From the NCBI RefSeq assembly GCF_016863295.1, contig NZ_BOOP01000009.1:248001-312000 (forward strand): 64,000 nt of DNA, in the 5' to 3' direction. The notes below the pieces were generated by a model that was not told the DNA's origin, searched no databases, and saw only the letters and a list, made by a program, of their open reading frames with translations. Numbering within the stretch: the stretch's first letter is position 1; each line of letters begins with the position of its first letter. Both the position numbers and the translations under genes were made by a program. This document shows, piece by piece, positions 1-8,860 of the stretch. This DNA comes from Planotetraspora phitsanulokensis (GTDB lineage: Bacteria > Actinomycetota > Actinomycetes > Streptosporangiales > Streptosporangiaceae).

Positions 1-826
1 GCGGCGCGTTCGGGCCGGTGGGGAACACCGCCTCGGCGGCGGCGAGCTTGGTGGGCTGGTAGTCCGCGAGGAACCGCGCGGCGTAGTCGCCCGCGAGGAC
101 CTGGACCGGCGAGAGCGCCGCCGCCACCGTGAACGGGACCAGGAAGCCGAGCCGGTGGTAGCGGTCACGGCGGCCCCGCAGCAGCGCCACCGCGTAGACC
201 CCGGCGGTGACGAATCCCGACACCATGAAGGCCGCGATGACCATGTGCAGGACCTGCGGGGGCATCGCCGGGTTGAACACCGCCGCCCAGGGGGCGACCC
301 CGGTGACCCGGCCGTTCTCGAGGTCGAAACCACGCGGCTGGTTCATCCACGCGTTGGCGGCCACGACGAACACGGCCGACGCCACTCCCGCGACCATCAC
401 GGGAACCCCGCTGAGCAGGTGCGCCCGGGGCGAGAGCCGGTCCCAGGCGTAGAGGTAGACGCCGAGGAAGATCGCCTCGATGAAGAACGCGATGCCCTCC
501 ATCGCGAACGGCAGGCCGATCACCTCGCCGTAGACGCCCATCAGGCCCGGCCACAACAGGCCCATCTCGAAGCTCAGGATGGTGCCGGAGACCGCCCCCA
601 CCGCGAAGAGCACTCCCACGGCCGTGGCCCATCGCCGGGCGAGACGCATGTACTCCGCGTCGCCGGTCCGATGGGCCCGCCATTCGGTGAACAGCAGCAG
701 CGCCGGCATGCCCACGCCGAGGCACGCGAAGACGATGTGCCACCCGAGCGAGAGCGCCATCTGGGTTCGCGCCGCCACCAGATCGGCCGGGCTCGCCGGG
801 CCTGCCAGGACGGCGAGCGGTGTCAT
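1..826 (-). CDS. cydA: cytochrome bd ubiquinol oxidase subunit I, 5' part
   Basis: Membrane subunit of the terminal oxidase that takes electrons from quinol and reduces oxygen. About 275 N-terminal residues are visible; the gene runs off the left edge. The protein starts MTPLAVLAGP and has the first-helix motif LGWHIVF with the heme-ligand histidine near residue 30, and a second conserved histidine in VLHMVI near residue 193, as expected for the b595 and b558 ligands of CydA. Several hydrophobic helices follow each other, including an IAFFIEAIFLG stretch. An AGGGG sequence lies about 12 bases before the ATG. A cydB gene would be expected further left. Family assignment is firm; a cyanide-insensitive (CioA-like) subtype cannot be excluded. 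Confidence 0.88.
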   Translation of the reverse strand, partial: MTPLAVLAGPASPADLVAARTQMALSLGWHIVFACLGVGMPALLLFTEWRAHRTGDAEYMRLARRWATAVGVLFAVGAVSGTILSFEMGLLWPGLMGVYGEVIGLPFAMEGIAFFIEAIFLGVYLYAWDRLSPRAHLLSGVPVMVAGVASAVFVVAANAWMNQPRGFDLENGRVTGVAPWAAVFNPAMPPQVLHMVIAAFMVSGFVTAGVYAVALLRGRRDRYHRLGFLVPFTVAAALSPVQVLAGDYAARFLADYQPTKLAAAEAVFPTGPNAP

Positions 827-995
827 GGCTGGTCCGTGCCCCTGCGCCGCCTCCTCGCAAACCGTGTGCCGGGTATGGAAGCGATCAAGGCCGATTCGGC
901 CGGGCGAGTTCACAGGTGATGCCAGGTGAGGTGTTTACCCGAAGCGGGCCGGTTGTGGAGGAACGCGCCCGCGGGCCGGGGGAATAGGCCCCATC

Positions 996-1514
996 ATGAC
1001 GCGCAACATGGTGAACGGCGCAGTCGGCGGTGCCCTCGCGACCGCCGTTTACAGCGCCATCCTGATGGCGGGGGAACGGGCCGGCCTGCTGGGCCATCCC
1101 CCGCCCAAGAGGGTCATGCGCGTCGTCCTTCCCGGCAGCAGGCACCGTCCCAAGCCGGGCGAGGGGGCGCTCGCGACGATCGGCCACTTCGCGTACGGCA
1201 GCACCGCGGGAGCCGCGCTCGGCCTGCTGTTCCGCGGGCAGCGCGTCCCGCTCCCGGTCGGCGCGGCGTACGGCCTCGCGGTCTGGTATGCCAGTTTTCA
1301 GCACATGATGCCCCGGCTGGGCACGTATCCGCCGGCCTCCCGCGACTCCCCCGGGCGCCAGGCCCTGCTGGCGCTGGGCCACATGGTGTACGGAACGTCT
1401 CTCGCGATCTCGATGAACCGGCTGAGGAGCGACAGGACTCCGGGCGCGCGGATCCTGCCGAGCGAGCACCCCGAGCGGTCGAAGTTCCTGACCCCGCCGC
1501 AACCGGTGCCCTGA
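996..1514 (+). CDS. small membrane protein, function unknown
   Basis: A 172-residue protein with a glycine/alanine-rich first hydrophobic helix (GAVGGALATAVYSAIL), further hydrophobic stretches around residues 60-105 and a polar, proline-rich tail. GGGGAATAGG lies upstream of the ATG. It resembles the short integral membrane proteins of unknown function common next to respiratory genes in actinomycetes, but I do not recognise a characterised family. It is divergent from cydA and about 50 bases ahead of the SRPBCC gene. Confidence 0.6.
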   Translation: MTRNMVNGAVGGALATAVYSAILMAGERAGLLGHPPPKRVMRVVLPGSRHRPKPGEGALATIGHFAYGSTAGAALGLLFRGQRVPLPVGAAYGLAVWYASFQHMMPRLGTYPPASRDSPGRQALLALGHMVYGTSLAISMNRLRSDRTPGARILPSEHPERSKFLTPPQPVP

Positions 1515-1568
1515 CCTTCGGTCTCCTCGAACGACGGCATGTCGGCCGTCTTCGGCATGATGGCGGGC

Positions 1569-1967
1569 ATGGCTTCGCAATCCCGGCACATCAGTGAGCA
1601 GATCGACAGGCACGCGGACGACGTCTACGAGTACGCGTCGAACCCGGCGAACCTCCCGGAGTGGGCGCCGGGGCTCGGCAGTTCGGTGGAGAACGTCGGC
1701 GGGCGGTGGTTCGTGGAGACCGCCGGGGGCCGTGTCGGCGTCGCCTTCGCGGAGCGCAACGTCTACGGCGTCCTCGACCACGACGTCACGCTGCCCTCGG
1801 GCGAGGTCGTCCACAACCCGATGCGGGTCCTCCCCGACGGGGACGGCTGCGAGGTGGTGTTCACCGTGCGCCGCCTTCCCGGCATGAGCGACGAGGACTT
1901 CGCCCGCGACGCCGGCCTCGTGCAGGCCGACCTCACCCGGTTGAAGCACGTGCTCGAAGCCGGCTGA
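1569..1967 (+). CDS. SRPBCC (START-like) family protein
   Basis: A 132-residue single-domain protein of the polyketide cyclase/START superfamily, which folds around a hydrophobic ligand cavity. The family opening is visible: HISEQIDRHADDVYEYAS then NPANLPEWAPGL, and the C-terminal long helix ends in DLTRLKHVLEAG. The frame is open from an ATG at 1539, but the residues before MASQSRHISEQ are not family-like, so 1569 is preferred. Ligand and role are unknown. Confidence 0.75.
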   Translation: MASQSRHISEQIDRHADDVYEYASNPANLPEWAPGLGSSVENVGGRWFVETAGGRVGVAFAERNVYGVLDHDVTLPSGEVVHNPMRVLPDGDGCEVVFTVRRLPGMSDEDFARDAGLVQADLTRLKHVLEAG

Positions 1968-1997
1968 ACCGGGTCCGCCACGGAGGTCACGGCACTC

Positions 1998-2075
1998 GTG
2001 ACCGGTGGAGGAGTCCGCGTCTGCGACGGCTGCGCACGGTTCTGCGACGAGATCATCGCCGCCCAGGCAGGCTGA
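1998..2075 (+). pseudogene. half of a ClpX-type C4 zinc finger (remnant or micro-protein)
   Basis: In the same frame as the preceding SRPBCC gene and just after its TGA, a GTG with GGAGG about 11 bases upstream opens 25 codons reading VTGGGVRVCDGCARFCDEII and five more residues. This closely matches the second half of the ClpX N-terminal zinc-binding domain (consensus like GVYVCDGCVALC). The first CxxC pair that should lie about 20 residues upstream is absent, so a four-cysteine site cannot form in one chain. Probably a decayed gene; a dimeric two-cysteine-pair peptide is a weaker alternative. Confidence 0.4.
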
Positions 2076-2190
2076 CGCGCACCGTCCCCCGCCCGGCGCT
2101 GTCGCGGACTCCGGCCGCGGTGCAGCATGGATCCCACACGGATCGACCACACGGATCGACCACGCTGAGATCGACGCACCAGGAGGTTCG

Positions 2191-3189
2191 ATGACCGTCC
2201 CGTCCTCCCCGCCGCACGACGACCGCCTGAGTCCTCCCCCGTTCGACCCCGAGCTGGCCGTCGCCCTTGCGACCATGGCGGACGGAGTCCCCTCCGCTCT
2301 GCTGCCGGAGATGATCCCCGCCCTGCAGAGCGGCGCCGCCCTGATGCGCCCGTCGGACGACGCCCTCCGCCGCGGGGGCGCCTTCGAGATCGAGGAGCGC
2401 ACCGTGCCGGGGCCGGAGGGCGCGCCCGGCATCTCTCTGCTCATCTGCCGGCCCACCGGGGTCTCGGGCCCGATCCCCGCCGTCTACCACATCCACGGCG
2501 GCGGAATGATCATGGGAGACAACCGGACCGGGATCGAGCTCGTCCTGGAGATGGCGCAGGAGTTGCGGCTCGCCGTGGTGTCGGTGGAGTACCGCCTGGC
2601 ACCCCAGCACCCGCATCCGGCCCCGGTGGAGGACTGCTACGCCGGCCTGGTCTGGACGGCGGAGCACGCGGAGGAGATCGGCGTCGACCGGGACCGGATC
2701 GTCGTCGGCGGTGAAAGCGCGGGAGGCGGCCTGTCCGCGGCCGTCGTGCTGCTGGCCCGCGACCGCGGCGGCCCGGTGCCGGCCGGGCAGCTGCTGGCCT
2801 CACCGATGCTCGACGACCGCAACGACACCGTGTCGAGCCGGCAGATGGCCGGTCTGGGCATTTGGGACAGGACGTCGAACGACACCGGATGGACGGCGTT
2901 GCTGGGGGAACGGCGAGGCGGCCCCGACGTCTCCCCCTACGCGGCCCCCGCCCGCGCGGAGGACCTGTCCGGGTTGCCGCCCGCCTTCATCGACGTGGGT
3001 TCCGCCGAGACGTTCCGGGACGAGGACGTCGCGTATGCCACCCGCATCTGGCAGGCGGGCGGCCAGGCGGAGCTGCACGTGTGGCCGGGCGGATTCCACG
3101 GGTTCGACATGCTGGTGCCCCAGGCGGCGATCTCCCAGGCGGCCCGTGCCGCCCGGGTCGACTGGCTGCGCCGCCTGCTGGCGCGCTGA
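2191..3189 (+). CDS. alpha/beta hydrolase, hormone-sensitive lipase (HSL) family
   Basis: A 332-residue esterase/lipase-type hydrolase. It carries the HSL oxyanion motif HGGG (in YHIHGGGMIMG), the nucleophile elbow GESAGGG, the acid region PPAFIDVGSAE and the catalytic histidine in GGFHGFD near the C-terminus. An AGGAGG sequence ends four bases before the ATG, which fixes the start; the upstream open frame is not used. Substrate cannot be told from sequence; these enzymes usually cleave short-chain esters. The gene stands alone, convergent with egtD. Confidence 0.85.
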   Translation: MTVPSSPPHDDRLSPPPFDPELAVALATMADGVPSALLPEMIPALQSGAALMRPSDDALRRGGAFEIEERTVPGPEGAPGISLLICRPTGVSGPIPAVYHIHGGGMIMGDNRTGIELVLEMAQELRLAVVSVEYRLAPQHPHPAPVEDCYAGLVWTAEHAEEIGVDRDRIVVGGESAGGGLSAAVVLLARDRGGPVPAGQLLASPMLDDRNDTVSSRQMAGLGIWDRTSNDTGWTALLGERRGGPDVSPYAAPARAEDLSGLPPAFIDVGSAETFRDEDVAYATRIWQAGGQAELHVWPGGFHGFDMLVPQAAISQAARAARVDWLRRLLAR

Positions 3190-3203
3190 CCACGAGCCGG
3201 CCG

Positions 3204-4163
3204 TCAGCGACCGGCCAGTGTGAGGGCGAAGTCGCCCGCGGGGTCGGTGTAGAAACGCACGACGTCGAACCCCGCGGCGGTCAGTTCACGCCGCACGCCC
3301 TCCTCGCGGAACTTGGCGCTGATCTCGGTGCGCATCTCCTCGCCGGGTTCGAAGGCGAGGGACAGCCCCAGGCGGCCCAGCCGTACGGACATGGCCCGGG
3401 TCGCCCTGAGCCGCATCTCGATCCAGGCGTTGTCCTCGTCGTAACAGGCGACGTGTTCGAACGCGTCCGGCTCGAAGTCGCCGTCCAGCTCCCGGTTGAT
3501 GACATGGAGCACGTTGCGGTTGAACGCGGCCGTCACCCCCCGGCCGTCGTCGTAGGCCGCGACCAGCCGCCGGACGTCCTTCACCAGGTCGGTGCCGAGC
3601 AGCAGGGTGTCGCCCGGCGTGAGGGTGGCGCGCAGCTCCTTGAGGAACACCTCGCGGGCCGCCGGAGGGAGGTTGCCGATCGTCCCGCCGAGGAAGGCGA
3701 CCATCCGCCGTCCCGCCCTCGGCAGGAGGGAGAGGTGGTGCTCGAAGTCGGCCCGGACCGGCCGTACGGCGAGGCGGGGGTATCGGATCGCGAGCCGCTC
3801 GGCGGCGGCCTCCAGGGTGACCGCGTCGACGTCCACGGGCATGTAGGTCCGCAACGTGCCCGAGGCGGACAACGCGTCGAGCAGCAGGACGGTCTTCTCG
3901 CTGGTGCCCGACCCGAGCTCGACCAGCGTGTCCGCCCCGCTGCGCGCGGCCACGTCGGCCGCGTGCCGGCGCAGGATCTCGAGCTCCCTGCGGGTCGGGT
4001 AGTACTCGTCGAGCCGGGTGATCCGCGAGAACAGATCGCTGCCGGTCGCGTCGTAGAACCACTTCGGGGGCAGCCACTTGGGCGAGGAGGTCAGCCCGGT
4101 GCGCACGTCGTTCTCCAGCGCCTGCCGCAGATAGTCTCCGTCGAGGTGGTCGATCAGCGCCAT
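3204..4163 (-). CDS. egtD: L-histidine N-alpha-methyltransferase EgtD
   Basis: Trimethylates histidine to hercynine with S-adenosylmethionine, the first committed step of ergothioneine synthesis. The 319-residue length is typical. Visible are the start helix ... PPKWFYDATGSDLFSRI, the SAM-binding loop ELGSGTSEKT (residues ~82-91), and the FLGGTIGNL segment (~159-167) characteristic of this family. It is the last gene of the egtABCD operon; GAGGAG lies a few bases before its ATG and 10 bases separate it from the egtC stop. Assignment is firm from both sequence and context. Confidence 0.95.
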   Translation of the reverse strand: MALIDHLDGDYLRQALENDVRTGLTSSPKWLPPKWFYDATGSDLFSRITRLDEYYPTRRELEILRRHAADVAARSGADTLVELGSGTSEKTVLLLDALSASGTLRTYMPVDVDAVTLEAAAERLAIRYPRLAVRPVRADFEHHLSLLPRAGRRMVAFLGGTIGNLPPAAREVFLKELRATLTPGDTLLLGTDLVKDVRRLVAAYDDGRGVTAAFNRNVLHVINRELDGDFEPDAFEHVACYDEDNAWIEMRLRATRAMSVRLGRLGLSLAFEPGEEMRTEISAKFREEGVRRELTAAGFDVVRFYTDPAGDFALTLAGR

Positions 4164-4173
4164 GTGTCACTCC

Positions 4174-4881
4174 TCAGTGGATCGGTGTCACGAGCACGCC
4201 GTCGGGGGACGCGAGCAGGAGGTTGCGGTCGGGTACGGCCTGCCATCCGGAGCGGTCGTCGAGCGGCTCGCTGGCGATGAGCACGCCCTGCCCCAGATGG
4301 GCGAACAGAGTGTCGCCCCAGGTCGTGGCGGCCAGCTCGGCTCCCCCGCAGACGAGGAGGTTGAGCCGGGCGCCGGGGTCCGCCTCCGCGGCGGCCCTGA
4401 CGACGAGTGGCAGCGCCTGGGCCAGCGGCATCCCTTCACGGAGCCGCGCGAACACGGCGGAGGCGAGCCACGCCGAGTCGCAGGCGCTCTCCGAGCCCGG
4501 CGCCATCGGGACGACGGCCTCCCGCCGGACGCGGCCGTTGTGGCTGAGCAGCCAGCTCCCGTCCGCGAACGGGGCGGTGGCCGACTCCTCGACGGGCATG
4601 CCCACGGTCGCGGACCGTACGGCGGCCATGAGGCACGAGGAGCGCGCGACGTCGGCGATGGCGCGCAGGTTCGCGTCCGTCCAGATCGGGATCGACCTGC
4701 GGTAGCGGACCGGCTCGGGGCGGGACGGGTCGTACCATCCCACCCCGAATCCATCGGCGTTGACGCTCCCGAACCGCTGCATCCGCGGGGCGTACGACTG
4801 CGGGAGCAGCCCGTACTCAGGCTCGAAGATCAGCGAGGCCAGGCTCCGCGACGGCCCCAGCCAGGCCGCGTGGCGGCACAT
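4174..4881 (-). CDS. egtC: gamma-glutamyl-hercynylcysteine sulfoxide hydrolase EgtC
   Basis: Class II (Ntn) glutamine-amidotransferase-fold hydrolase that removes the gamma-glutamyl group from the EgtB product. The protein begins MCRHAAWLG, so removal of Met exposes the catalytic Cys2. The LLSHNGRV motif and the VRSATVG region, both typical of this fold, are present. Length is 235 residues. The ATG follows directly after the egtB TAG with no gap, indicating translational coupling inside the operon. Confidence 0.95.
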   Translation of the reverse strand: MCRHAAWLGPSRSLASLIFEPEYGLLPQSYAPRMQRFGSVNADGFGVGWYDPSRPEPVRYRRSIPIWTDANLRAIADVARSSCLMAAVRSATVGMPVEESATAPFADGSWLLSHNGRVRREAVVPMAPGSESACDSAWLASAVFARLREGMPLAQALPLVVRAAAEADPGARLNLLVCGGAELAATTWGDTLFAHLGQGVLIASEPLDDRSGWQAVPDRNLLLASPDGVLVTPIH

Positions 4882-6186
4882 CTATTCCTCCGAGCGGGCG
4901 CACCGGAACCCGGAGAAGATCTGCCTTCGGATCGGATAGTCCCAGTTGCGGAACGTGCTCCGGACGGCGGAGGGGTGGGTGGCCCAGGAGCCGCCGCGCA
5001 GCACCCGGTACTCCTGGCCGAAGAAGACCTCGCTGTACTCCCTGTAGGGGAAGCTCCGGAAGCCCGGGTAGGGCCCGAACCAGGAGTCGGTCCACTCCCA
5101 GACGTCCCCGATGAGCTGCTCCACCCCGTACGGGCTCGCGCCCTGGGGGTAGGCGCCGATCGGCGCGGGACGCGCCGCCAGGTGGCCGAGGTTCGCCTGG
5201 TCGAGCGTGGGATCGGCGTCACCCCAGGGATAGGTGCGCCCGCCGCAGGCCTTCTCCCACTCGGCCTCGGTCGGAAGCCGCCTGCCCGCCCACCGGGCGT
5301 AGGCGTCGGCCTCGTACCAGGACACGTGCTGCACCGGCTCGTCCTGCGGCACCGGCTCCTCGCGTCCGAACCTGATGCGCCACCAGATGTCGCCGTCCCT
5401 CGTCCAGAAGAGGGGGGCGCGGACGCCCTTGGTCTCCACCCACTGCCAGCCCGCGGGCGTCCACCAGCGCGGATCCTCGTACCCGCCCGCGGCGACGAAC
5501 TCCGCGTAGGCGCCGTTGCTCACGGGGAACCGGTCGATCCAGTAGCCCGGCAGGTACAGGCGATGGGCGGGCCGCTCGTTGTCGTACGCCCAGGGCGCGG
5601 CGCCGGCGCCCATCGTGAAGATCCCCCCGGGGATGTGGACCTCGCCGGACGCGCCGAGATTCGGGGAGCGGCCGGGCGGCAGGTCGCCCTCGCGCACCAG
5701 TCCGGGCTGCCGGGACAGCTGCAGGGTGGCGAGCATGGTCTCGTCGTGCTGGTGCTCGTGCTGCACGACCAGCCCGAAGACGAAGCCTCCCGCCCGCAGC
5801 GGATCCGGGTCGTCGAGATCGATCTTGTCCAGCACGTCGAGGACCCGTCCGCGCACTCCGGCGATGTAGCTCCTGGCCTCACCGGGCCCGAGGAGCGGCA
5901 GGCCGGGCCGGTCGCCCCGCGTGTGCGTGAAGGCGTCGTAGAGGTCGTCGATCTCCGGCCGGAGCGGGGTGATCCCGCCGACCTCGCGCAGCACCCAGAG
6001 CTCCTCGTAGTTGCCGACGTGGGCGAGGTCCCACACGAGAGGGGACATCAGAGGCGAGTGCTGGCGGACGAGCACGGCCTCGTCGATGTCGGTGTAGGTC
6101 AGGGAGCGGGCACGCACGGTGGCCAGCTCGGCGGCGATCTTCTCCTTGAGGGCGGTCACGTCAGGGACCTTGATGGAATCGCTCAC
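4882..6186 (-). CDS. egtB: hercynine oxygenase (sulfoxide synthase) EgtB
   Basis: Non-heme iron enzyme that joins gamma-glutamylcysteine to hercynine with oxygen. The N-terminal DinB-like part holds SPLVWDLAHVGNYEE and the iron-binding motif HEHQHDE; the C-terminal part is a formylglycine-generating-enzyme (FGE/sulfatase-modifying) domain with IPGGIFTMG, RLPTEAEWEKA, VWEWTDSWF and VLRGGSW. The start is the GTG at 6186, whose last bases overlap the egtA stop (GTGA). The frame stays open upstream through egtA, but that extension is antisense-like noise and out of phase with egtA. 434 residues, normal for the family. Confidence 0.95.
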   Translation of the reverse strand: MSDSIKVPDVTALKEKIAAELATVRARSLTYTDIDEAVLVRQHSPLMSPLVWDLAHVGNYEELWVLREVGGITPLRPEIDDLYDAFTHTRGDRPGLPLLGPGEARSYIAGVRGRVLDVLDKIDLDDPDPLRAGGFVFGLVVQHEHQHDETMLATLQLSRQPGLVREGDLPPGRSPNLGASGEVHIPGGIFTMGAGAAPWAYDNERPAHRLYLPGYWIDRFPVSNGAYAEFVAAGGYEDPRWWTPAGWQWVETKGVRAPLFWTRDGDIWWRIRFGREEPVPQDEPVQHVSWYEADAYARWAGRRLPTEAEWEKACGGRTYPWGDADPTLDQANLGHLAARPAPIGAYPQGASPYGVEQLIGDVWEWTDSWFGPYPGFRSFPYREYSEVFFGQEYRVLRGGSWATHPSAVRSTFRNWDYPIRRQIFSGFRCARSEE

Positions 6187-7307
6187 GCGTACATCTCCTC
6201 CATCAGATCGACGGCCGGCGAGCGACCGGGCTCGATGTGCTTGGCGGCGAAGGCGCGGACCCGGGCCGTCAGCCAGGGCTCGGCCCCCAGCCGGGGAAGC
6301 GCCTCGGCCGCCGCCAGGAAACACGTCGCGGCCGCCGCGCGCAGAGCGGGGTCGGCCAGACCGAACCGGGCGGCCTGCACCCAGTTGTCCCGCACCGGCG
6401 CGGCGGCCTCGAGCGCGACGGCGGCCGCGCGGTCGTCCATGAGCAGGGCGCTCACGACGGCGGCGCAGACCGGCCACTCGTCGGCCCCCTGGGCGTCGAG
6501 ATAGCGGATCTCGAGCCAGCCTCGTGGCCGTACGGGCGGGAAGAGGGTGGTCGCGTGGTAGGCGACGTCGTCCTCCTCCGGCGGCCGTCCGGCCACGACC
6601 TCGAAGTCGCGGAACGCCGATCCGGCCGGCACGGGGCGTAAGCCGTCGCCGTCCTTGATCATCATGAGACCGGCGTCCAGCAGGTAGCCGGCCCAGTCGC
6701 CGGCCGGGTCGCCGCCCGCCGCCGCCGAGGCTGTCCTGGTCGGGTCCAGGTTGAACCACACCGCCTGACGGCCGGACATCCACCCGTCGGCGGGCGAGTT
6801 GGCGAAGGCCGCGAGCAGGACCGGCCCCAGCACGTGGGCGCGGGCCCACCGCTCCGCGGGGTCGGCGCCGAAGTCCACGTTGACCTGGATCGAGGCCGTC
6901 GAGCACATCATCGCGACCCCGTACGGCACGCCGAGATAGGCCGCCATGGCGTCGTAGCGCGGCTCGTGGAGCTGGCGGATCGGCTGCCGCAGCCGGTCGA
7001 GGCCCGACGCCCCCAGCGTCAGGCCGGCCCCGGCCAGCGCGAGCCGTACGGCGTCGACGTCGGCGACGAGATCGGCGACGGCCTGGGCGAGCGGACCCGG
7101 CGGAGCCGAGAGTTCGAGCTGCCCGCCCGGTTCGAACGTGATCCGGCTGCCGCCCGGCAACGACGGGAGGGCGGCCGTGGTCCGGGCGATGGGGACGTGC
7201 TTCGCGGGGACCTCCGCGTCGAAGACGAGGAACTCCAGCTCGACGCCGACCCGGTCGGTGGTGGCGCCGCGGAAGCACTTCCGGGCGTACGCCTGCACGT
7301 CGGTCAT
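6183..7307 (-). CDS. egtA: glutamate-cysteine ligase EgtA
   Basis: GCS2-family ligase that makes gamma-glutamylcysteine, the sulfur donor used by EgtB. The 374-residue protein starts MTDVQAYARKCFRG and shows GVELEFLVFD, ITFEPGGQLELSAPP and MMCSTASIQVNVDF, all hallmark segments. An ATG four codons upstream is open, but GGAGGGGCGA lies immediately before the ATG at 7307, which decides the start. First gene of the egtABCD operon; the divergent neighbour is dapD. Confidence 0.93.
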   Translation of the reverse strand: MTDVQAYARKCFRGATTDRVGVELEFLVFDAEVPAKHVPIARTTAALPSLPGGSRITFEPGGQLELSAPPGPLAQAVADLVADVDAVRLALAGAGLTLGASGLDRLRQPIRQLHEPRYDAMAAYLGVPYGVAMMCSTASIQVNVDFGADPAERWARAHVLGPVLLAAFANSPADGWMSGRQAVWFNLDPTRTASAAAGGDPAGDWAGYLLDAGLMMIKDGDGLRPVPAGSAFRDFEVVAGRPPEEDDVAYHATTLFPPVRPRGWLEIRYLDAQGADEWPVCAAVVSALLMDDRAAAVALEAAAPVRDNWVQAARFGLADPALRAAAATCFLAAAEALPRLGAEPWLTARVRAFAAKHIEPGRSPAVDLMEEMYA

Positions 7308-7519
7308 TCGCCCCTCCATCGGCGTCCACGCGGATCGCCAGACTCCGCGAATGGCGCAGAACCTTCCGGGGAACGAGTTCTCCCCAAGGGCGACGCGAAT
7401 TAACCTGAAATGCCATAAAACCAGGGGATTTAGCGGGAAAATCGACGGTTCGTCCGCGGTTCGTCTCAGGCGCAGCCACGCACGGCTCTCACCTGGCGAT
7501 GCCGGTAGCGTTGGGTGCC
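7308..7519. promoter_or_regulatory. divergent promoter region between egtA and dapD
   Basis: About 210 bases with a markedly AT-richer centre (roughly 7395-7450) between two divergent genes. It must hold the egt operon promoter on the minus strand and the dapD promoter on the plus strand. No perfect operator palindrome was seen. Confidence 0.5.
7506..7511 (+). promoter_or_regulatory. -10 box (TAGCGT) of dapD, leaderless start
   Basis: TAGCGT lies eight bases before the ATG at 7520 and no purine-rich ribosome site is present. This is the arrangement of leaderless actinobacterial transcripts and favours 7520 over the ATG at 7499. Confidence 0.5.
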
Positions 7520-8488
7520 ATGACAGCTATGGACCCCACAACCTCGGGCGCCCACGGAATCGGTGTGGCGACGATCGCGGCGGACGGCACCGTCCTCGAC
7601 ACGTGGTACCCCTCCCCCGCACTGGGCGAGCCGCCCGTCATCGGAACGGAGCGCCTCACGGTCGCCGATCTCGACGAGGACCTGGCCGCGCTTGTCGGGC
7701 CGGACCCCGCCCGTGGTGTCGAGGTCGTGGCGGTGCGCACCGGGATCGCCGACCTGTCCGCGCCGCCCGCCGACGCCCACGACGCGTACCTGCGGCTCCA
7801 TCTGCTGTCCTCCCGCCTCGTGCGCCCCCACGGCCTCAACCTGGACGGGGTCTTCGGCGTGCTGGCCAACGTCGTGTGGACCAATCACGGCCCGTGCGTG
7901 GTGGAGGGTTTCGAGGCCGTACGGCTCCGCCTGCGCGCCCGGGGCCCCGTGACCGTCTACGGGGTGGACAAGTTCCCCCGGATGGTCGACTACGTGCTGC
8001 CCGCCGGGGTCCGCGTCGCCGACGCCGACCGCGTACGGCTCGGCGCGCATCTGGCGAGCGGCACCACCGTCATGCATGAGGGCTTCGTCAACTTCAACGC
8101 CGGAACCCTCGGCGCGTCGATGGTGGAGGGAAGGATCTCGGCCGGGGTCGTCGTCGGCGACGGCTCGGACGTCGGCGGCGGCGCCTCGATCATGGGCACC
8201 CTGTCCGGCGGCGGCAAGGAGATCATCTCCGTCGGCGAGCGGTGCCTCCTGGGCGCCAACTCGGGGATCGGCATCTCCCTCGGCGACGACTGCGTGGTCG
8301 AGGCCGGCCTCTACGTCACGGCGGGCACCAAGGTCACCCTGCCCGGCGGCGAGGTCGTGAAGGGCAGGGAGCTGTCCGGCAAGAGCGGGCTCCTGCTGCG
8401 CCGCAACTCCACGACCGGGGCGGTCGAGGCGGTCTACCGGGCCGGCACGGGCATCGAGCTGAACTCCGCGCTCCACGCCAACGACTGA
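7520..8488 (+). CDS. dapD: 2,3,4,5-tetrahydropyridine-2,6-dicarboxylate N-succinyltransferase
   Basis: Succinyl-CoA-dependent enzyme of the succinylase branch of lysine/diaminopimelate synthesis. The 322-residue protein starts [20 protein letters not shown], and has the actinobacterial DapD opening [11 protein letters not shown] and the left-handed beta-helix with hexapeptide-like repeats ([46 protein letters not shown]). The trimer buries the active site between helices. Long-form actinobacterial DapD length fits. The ATG at 7499 is less likely because it would precede the -10 box. Confidence 0.93.
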   Translation: MTAMDPTTSGAHGIGVATIAADGTVLDTWYPSPALGEPPVIGTERLTVADLDEDLAALVGPDPARGVEVVAVRTGIADLSAPPADAHDAYLRLHLLSSRLVRPHGLNLDGVFGVLANVVWTNHGPCVVEGFEAVRLRLRARGPVTVYGVDKFPRMVDYVLPAGVRVADADRVRLGAHLASGTTVMHEGFVNFNAGTLGASMVEGRISAGVVVGDGSDVGGGASIMGTLSGGGKEIISVGERCLLGANSGIGISLGDDCVVEAGLYVTAGTKVTLPGGEVVKGRELSGKSGLLLRRNSTTGAVEAVYRAGTGIELNSALHAND

Positions 8489-8557
8489 CCCCTGAGATGT
8501 CCCTGAGGCGCCCCTGAACTTGGCCGCCCGCCCTGTGATCGCAGGGTGGGCGGCGCT

Positions 8558-8563
8558 TACGGT
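8558..8563 (+). promoter_or_regulatory. -10 box (TACGGT) with leaderless spacing
   Basis: TACGGT is followed by exactly six bases and then the ATG at 8570; no ribosome site is visible. This sets the start of the small membrane protein gene. Confidence 0.5.
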
Positions 8564-8569
8564 GAAGAC

Positions 8570-8749
8570 ATGGGACGCATTCTCCTCATCGCAGCGGCGG
8601 TCATCGTCGGCTTCTTCCTGCTCGGTTCGGTCATCGGCCTCATCTTCGGGGCGCTGAAGTGGCTACTGATCATCGGCGCCGTCGCGCTGATCGTGTCCGT
8701 CGTCGTCAAGCTGACCCGCTCCGGCGGAAGCCGCGATCACTACGCCTGA
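8570..8749 (+). CDS. small membrane protein, 59 residues
   Basis: Starts MGRILLIAAAVIVGFFLLGS and is almost wholly hydrophobic over residues 3-50 (two helices separated by FGALKW), ending in a short basic, polar tail. No motif beyond that. An upstream in-frame ATG at 8546 lies before the promoter box and is disfavoured. Such small hydrophobic proteins are conserved in actinomycetes but have no known role. Confidence 0.65.
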   Translation: MGRILLIAAAVIVGFFLLGSVIGLIFGALKWLLIIGAVALIVSVVVKLTRSGGSRDHYA

Positions 8750-8762
8750 CCCGTTCATCCCG

Positions 8763-8793
8763 GCGGCCGGCCGTGGGCGCCGCGGCCGGCCGG
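8763..8793 (+). terminator. GC-rich hairpin after the small membrane protein gene
   Basis: GGCCGGCC at 8765-8772 pairs with GGCCGGCC at 8784-8791 around a short loop. There is no T-run, so it would act as a weak or factor-assisted terminator. Confidence 0.4.
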
Positions 8794-8847
8794 GCCCTCT
8801 GACGGCGGCATCACGGGAGTCGCCGGGCCAAACGCCTATTCGGCGCA

Positions 8848-8853
8848 TACCAT
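8848..8853 (+). promoter_or_regulatory. -10 box (TACCAT) of the ArsR gene, leaderless spacing
   Basis: TACCAT is followed by seven bases and the ATG at 8861, with no ribosome site. An ArsR-type operator would be expected here, but no clear inverted repeat was found. Confidence 0.45.
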
Positions 8854-8860
8854 CGCTCAT

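Noticed and set aside
885-2456. 523-codon minus-strand open frame
   Set aside because: Lies opposite three plus-strand genes with clear family motifs; product is low-complexity and GC-driven.
3204-4280. 472-codon plus-strand frame over egtD
   Set aside because: Antisense to egtD, which has SAM-binding motifs and operon context.
6187-7479. Long in-frame upstream extension of egtB (open to 7479)
   Set aside because: It is antisense-like filler in another frame of egtA; the GTG at 6186 with GTGA overlap and the start of family homology define egtB.
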